Source: Pseudomonadota bacterium (lineage in GTDB: Bacteria; Pseudomonadota; Alphaproteobacteria; Rhizobiales; Xanthobacteraceae). Taken from it: DNA of 7,861 nucleotides. The stretch is from contig JAKAMD010000157.1 in assembly GCA_021823875.1 (NCBI GenBank), forward strand, positions 1 through 7,861, read 5' to 3'. The notes below the pieces were generated by a model that was given only the letters and a program-made list of their open reading frames with translations, did no database searches and was not told the origin of the DNA. The translations under genes and the position numbers were made by a program. This document shows, in pieces, positions 6,934-7,861 of this stretch; within the stretch, counting starts at the first letter, position 1, and the number at the start of each line of letters is the position of its first letter.

Positions 6934-7861
6934 CTATTTCTTCTTCTGCTTCTCCCACGCCTCGGCGTATTGGCCGATCACGGCCTCCAGTTCGCCGCCG
7001 ATGGTCTCGTAGGCCGCGTCCGGCAGATTGGCGAGCGAGGCGCGTACCGACCACAGCGGCGCATCGAACCCGCTGCCGTTGAGCAGCACCGTGCCGTATT
7101 GCTCGGCGAGCCGGATGAGAATGTCGATCGGCTCGTAGCTCTTGCGCATGTAAGCGATGAAATCCTTGCCGAAACGCTGTTCGGCGCCGATCAGGATGTC
7201 GACGGTGGAATAATAAGCGGCGCTCAGCGGATCGGCCGGCGGCGTGGCTTGGAAACCCCGCCAGAATTTTTCATGCCGCTTGCGCACGATCGTGCGGGTG
7301 AGTTGCTTGTAGGCGTTGTTGGTGTCGGTCAGGCCAAACAGCGCGAACAGCATCATCTGCGTCTGCTGCGGCAGCGACAGGCCGGCGGTGTGGTTGAGCG
7401 CCACCCGGCGGCTGTCGGCCACCATGCGATCGATGAACTTCATCTTCTCGGGTTCAAGCGTCAGCGAGCTGTATCGTTTGGCCAGCGCGCGCTTGTCGGC
7501 TGCCGGCAGCTTGGCGATCAGACGGTCGTAGATATTGTCCTTGTGCACGGCCACGACGCCCAGCCGCCAGCCGGTGGCACCGAAATATTTCGAGAACGAA
7601 TAGACGCCGATGGTGTTGTGCGGCAGGTCCGCCATCAGCGAGCGGAAGCCCTCCACGAAGGTGCCGTAGACGTCGTCGGTGATGATGATCAGGTTAGGGT
7701 TCTTGCTCTTCACGATGCGCACGATGCGGTCGATCGTGCTCTGGCGCACCGCGACCGACGGCGGATTGCTCGGATTGACCAGGAAGAAGGCCTTCACCTT
7801 CGGATTGGCCAACTTGTCGATTTCGCTGTCGGGATATTGCCAGGAGTGCGAACCGTCCTTG
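6934..7861 (-). CDS. asdA: Aspartate 4-decarboxylase (bifunctional aspartate aminotransferase), C-terminal part
   Basis: AsdA is a pyridoxal-phosphate enzyme that removes the beta-carboxyl of L-aspartate to give L-alanine and CO2, with side activity as an aspartate aminotransferase. It belongs to fold type I and forms large oligomers in the cytoplasm. The window holds the last 308 codons of a gene that is normally about 530 codons; the frame is open to the window edge, so the start lies outside. A TTG at 7812 is internal. Visible motifs are LVNPSNPPS, DDVYG (Asp and Tyr of the cofactor site), and SFSKYFGATGWRLG with the Schiff-base lysine at codon 7590-7588 and the conserved Arg eight residues later. 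SVRASLANLPD near the end carries the substrate carboxylate arginine. The NPSNPPS wording and the long insert after the lysine region point to AsdA rather than ordinary aminotransferases. It often pairs with the aspartate:alanine exchanger AspT, which is not seen here. Confidence 0.9.
   Translation of the reverse strand, partial: KDGSHSWQYPDSEIDKLANPKVKAFFLVNPSNPPSVAVRQSTIDRIVRIVKSKNPNLIIITDDVYGTFVEGFRSLMADLPHNTIGVYSFSKYFGATGWRLGVVAVHKDNIYDRLIAKLPAADKRALAKRYSSLTLEPEKMKFIDRMVADSRRVALNHTAGLSLPQQTQMMLFALFGLTDTNNAYKQLTRTIVRKRHEKFWRGFQATPPADPLSAAYYSTVDILIGAEQRFGKDFIAYMRKSYEPIDILIRLAEQYGTVLLNGSGFDAPLWSVRASLANLPDAAYETIGGELEAVIGQYAEAWEKQKKK

Noticed and set aside
7810..7812. TTG as the start of the aspartate decarboxylase
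   Set aside because: The same frame stays open to the window edge with plausible family sequence (SWQYPDSEIDKL), so the TTG is an internal Leu codon.

Overview
The window is high-GC alphaproteobacterial chromosome. It most resembles Rhizobiales of the Bradyrhizobium/Xanthobacteraceae type, judged from the gene order tkt-gap beside zapA-ssrS-fthC, a small DUF4164-type coiled-coil gene next to zapA, and the dispersed palindromic repeats between genes. It is a core housekeeping region. I see no phage, transposase gene, CRISPR array or new multigene system.

Left part, minus strand: transketolase (3251 down to 1225), then glyceraldehyde-3-phosphate dehydrogenase (1108 down to 101). Both belong to central carbon metabolism (pentose phosphate pathway/glycolysis, or Calvin cycle where present) and probably share a transcript. 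The 116-nt spacer between them holds two GC-rich hairpins. The transketolase reading frame is broken by one missing base near 2520, while everything on both sides still reads as normal transketolase.

Middle, plus strand: a divergent intergenic region (3252-3456) leads into a DUF4164-like coiled-coil gene, then zapA (cell division), the 6S RNA gene ssrS with a recognisable promoter, and fthC (5-formyltetrahydrofolate cyclo-ligase). The zapA-ssrS-fthC order is the classic 6S RNA locus. After these come a TIGR00282/YmdB-type metallophosphoesterase and yebC. Two copies of one palindromic repeat, a short and a long form, fill the spacers between the DUF4164-like gene and zapA and between fthC and the phosphoesterase, each placed exactly at the upstream stop codon.

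Right part: yebC converges with a minus-strand gene for the C-terminal part of aspartate 4-decarboxylase (AsdA), which runs off the window end. The 150-nt convergent spacer holds two inverted REP-like hairpins that together resemble a REPIN.

The points most worth checking are the transketolase frameshift, the two forms of the stop-codon palindrome, the REPIN-like element, and the tight coupling of 6S RNA to an fthC without a visible Shine-Dalgarno sequence.
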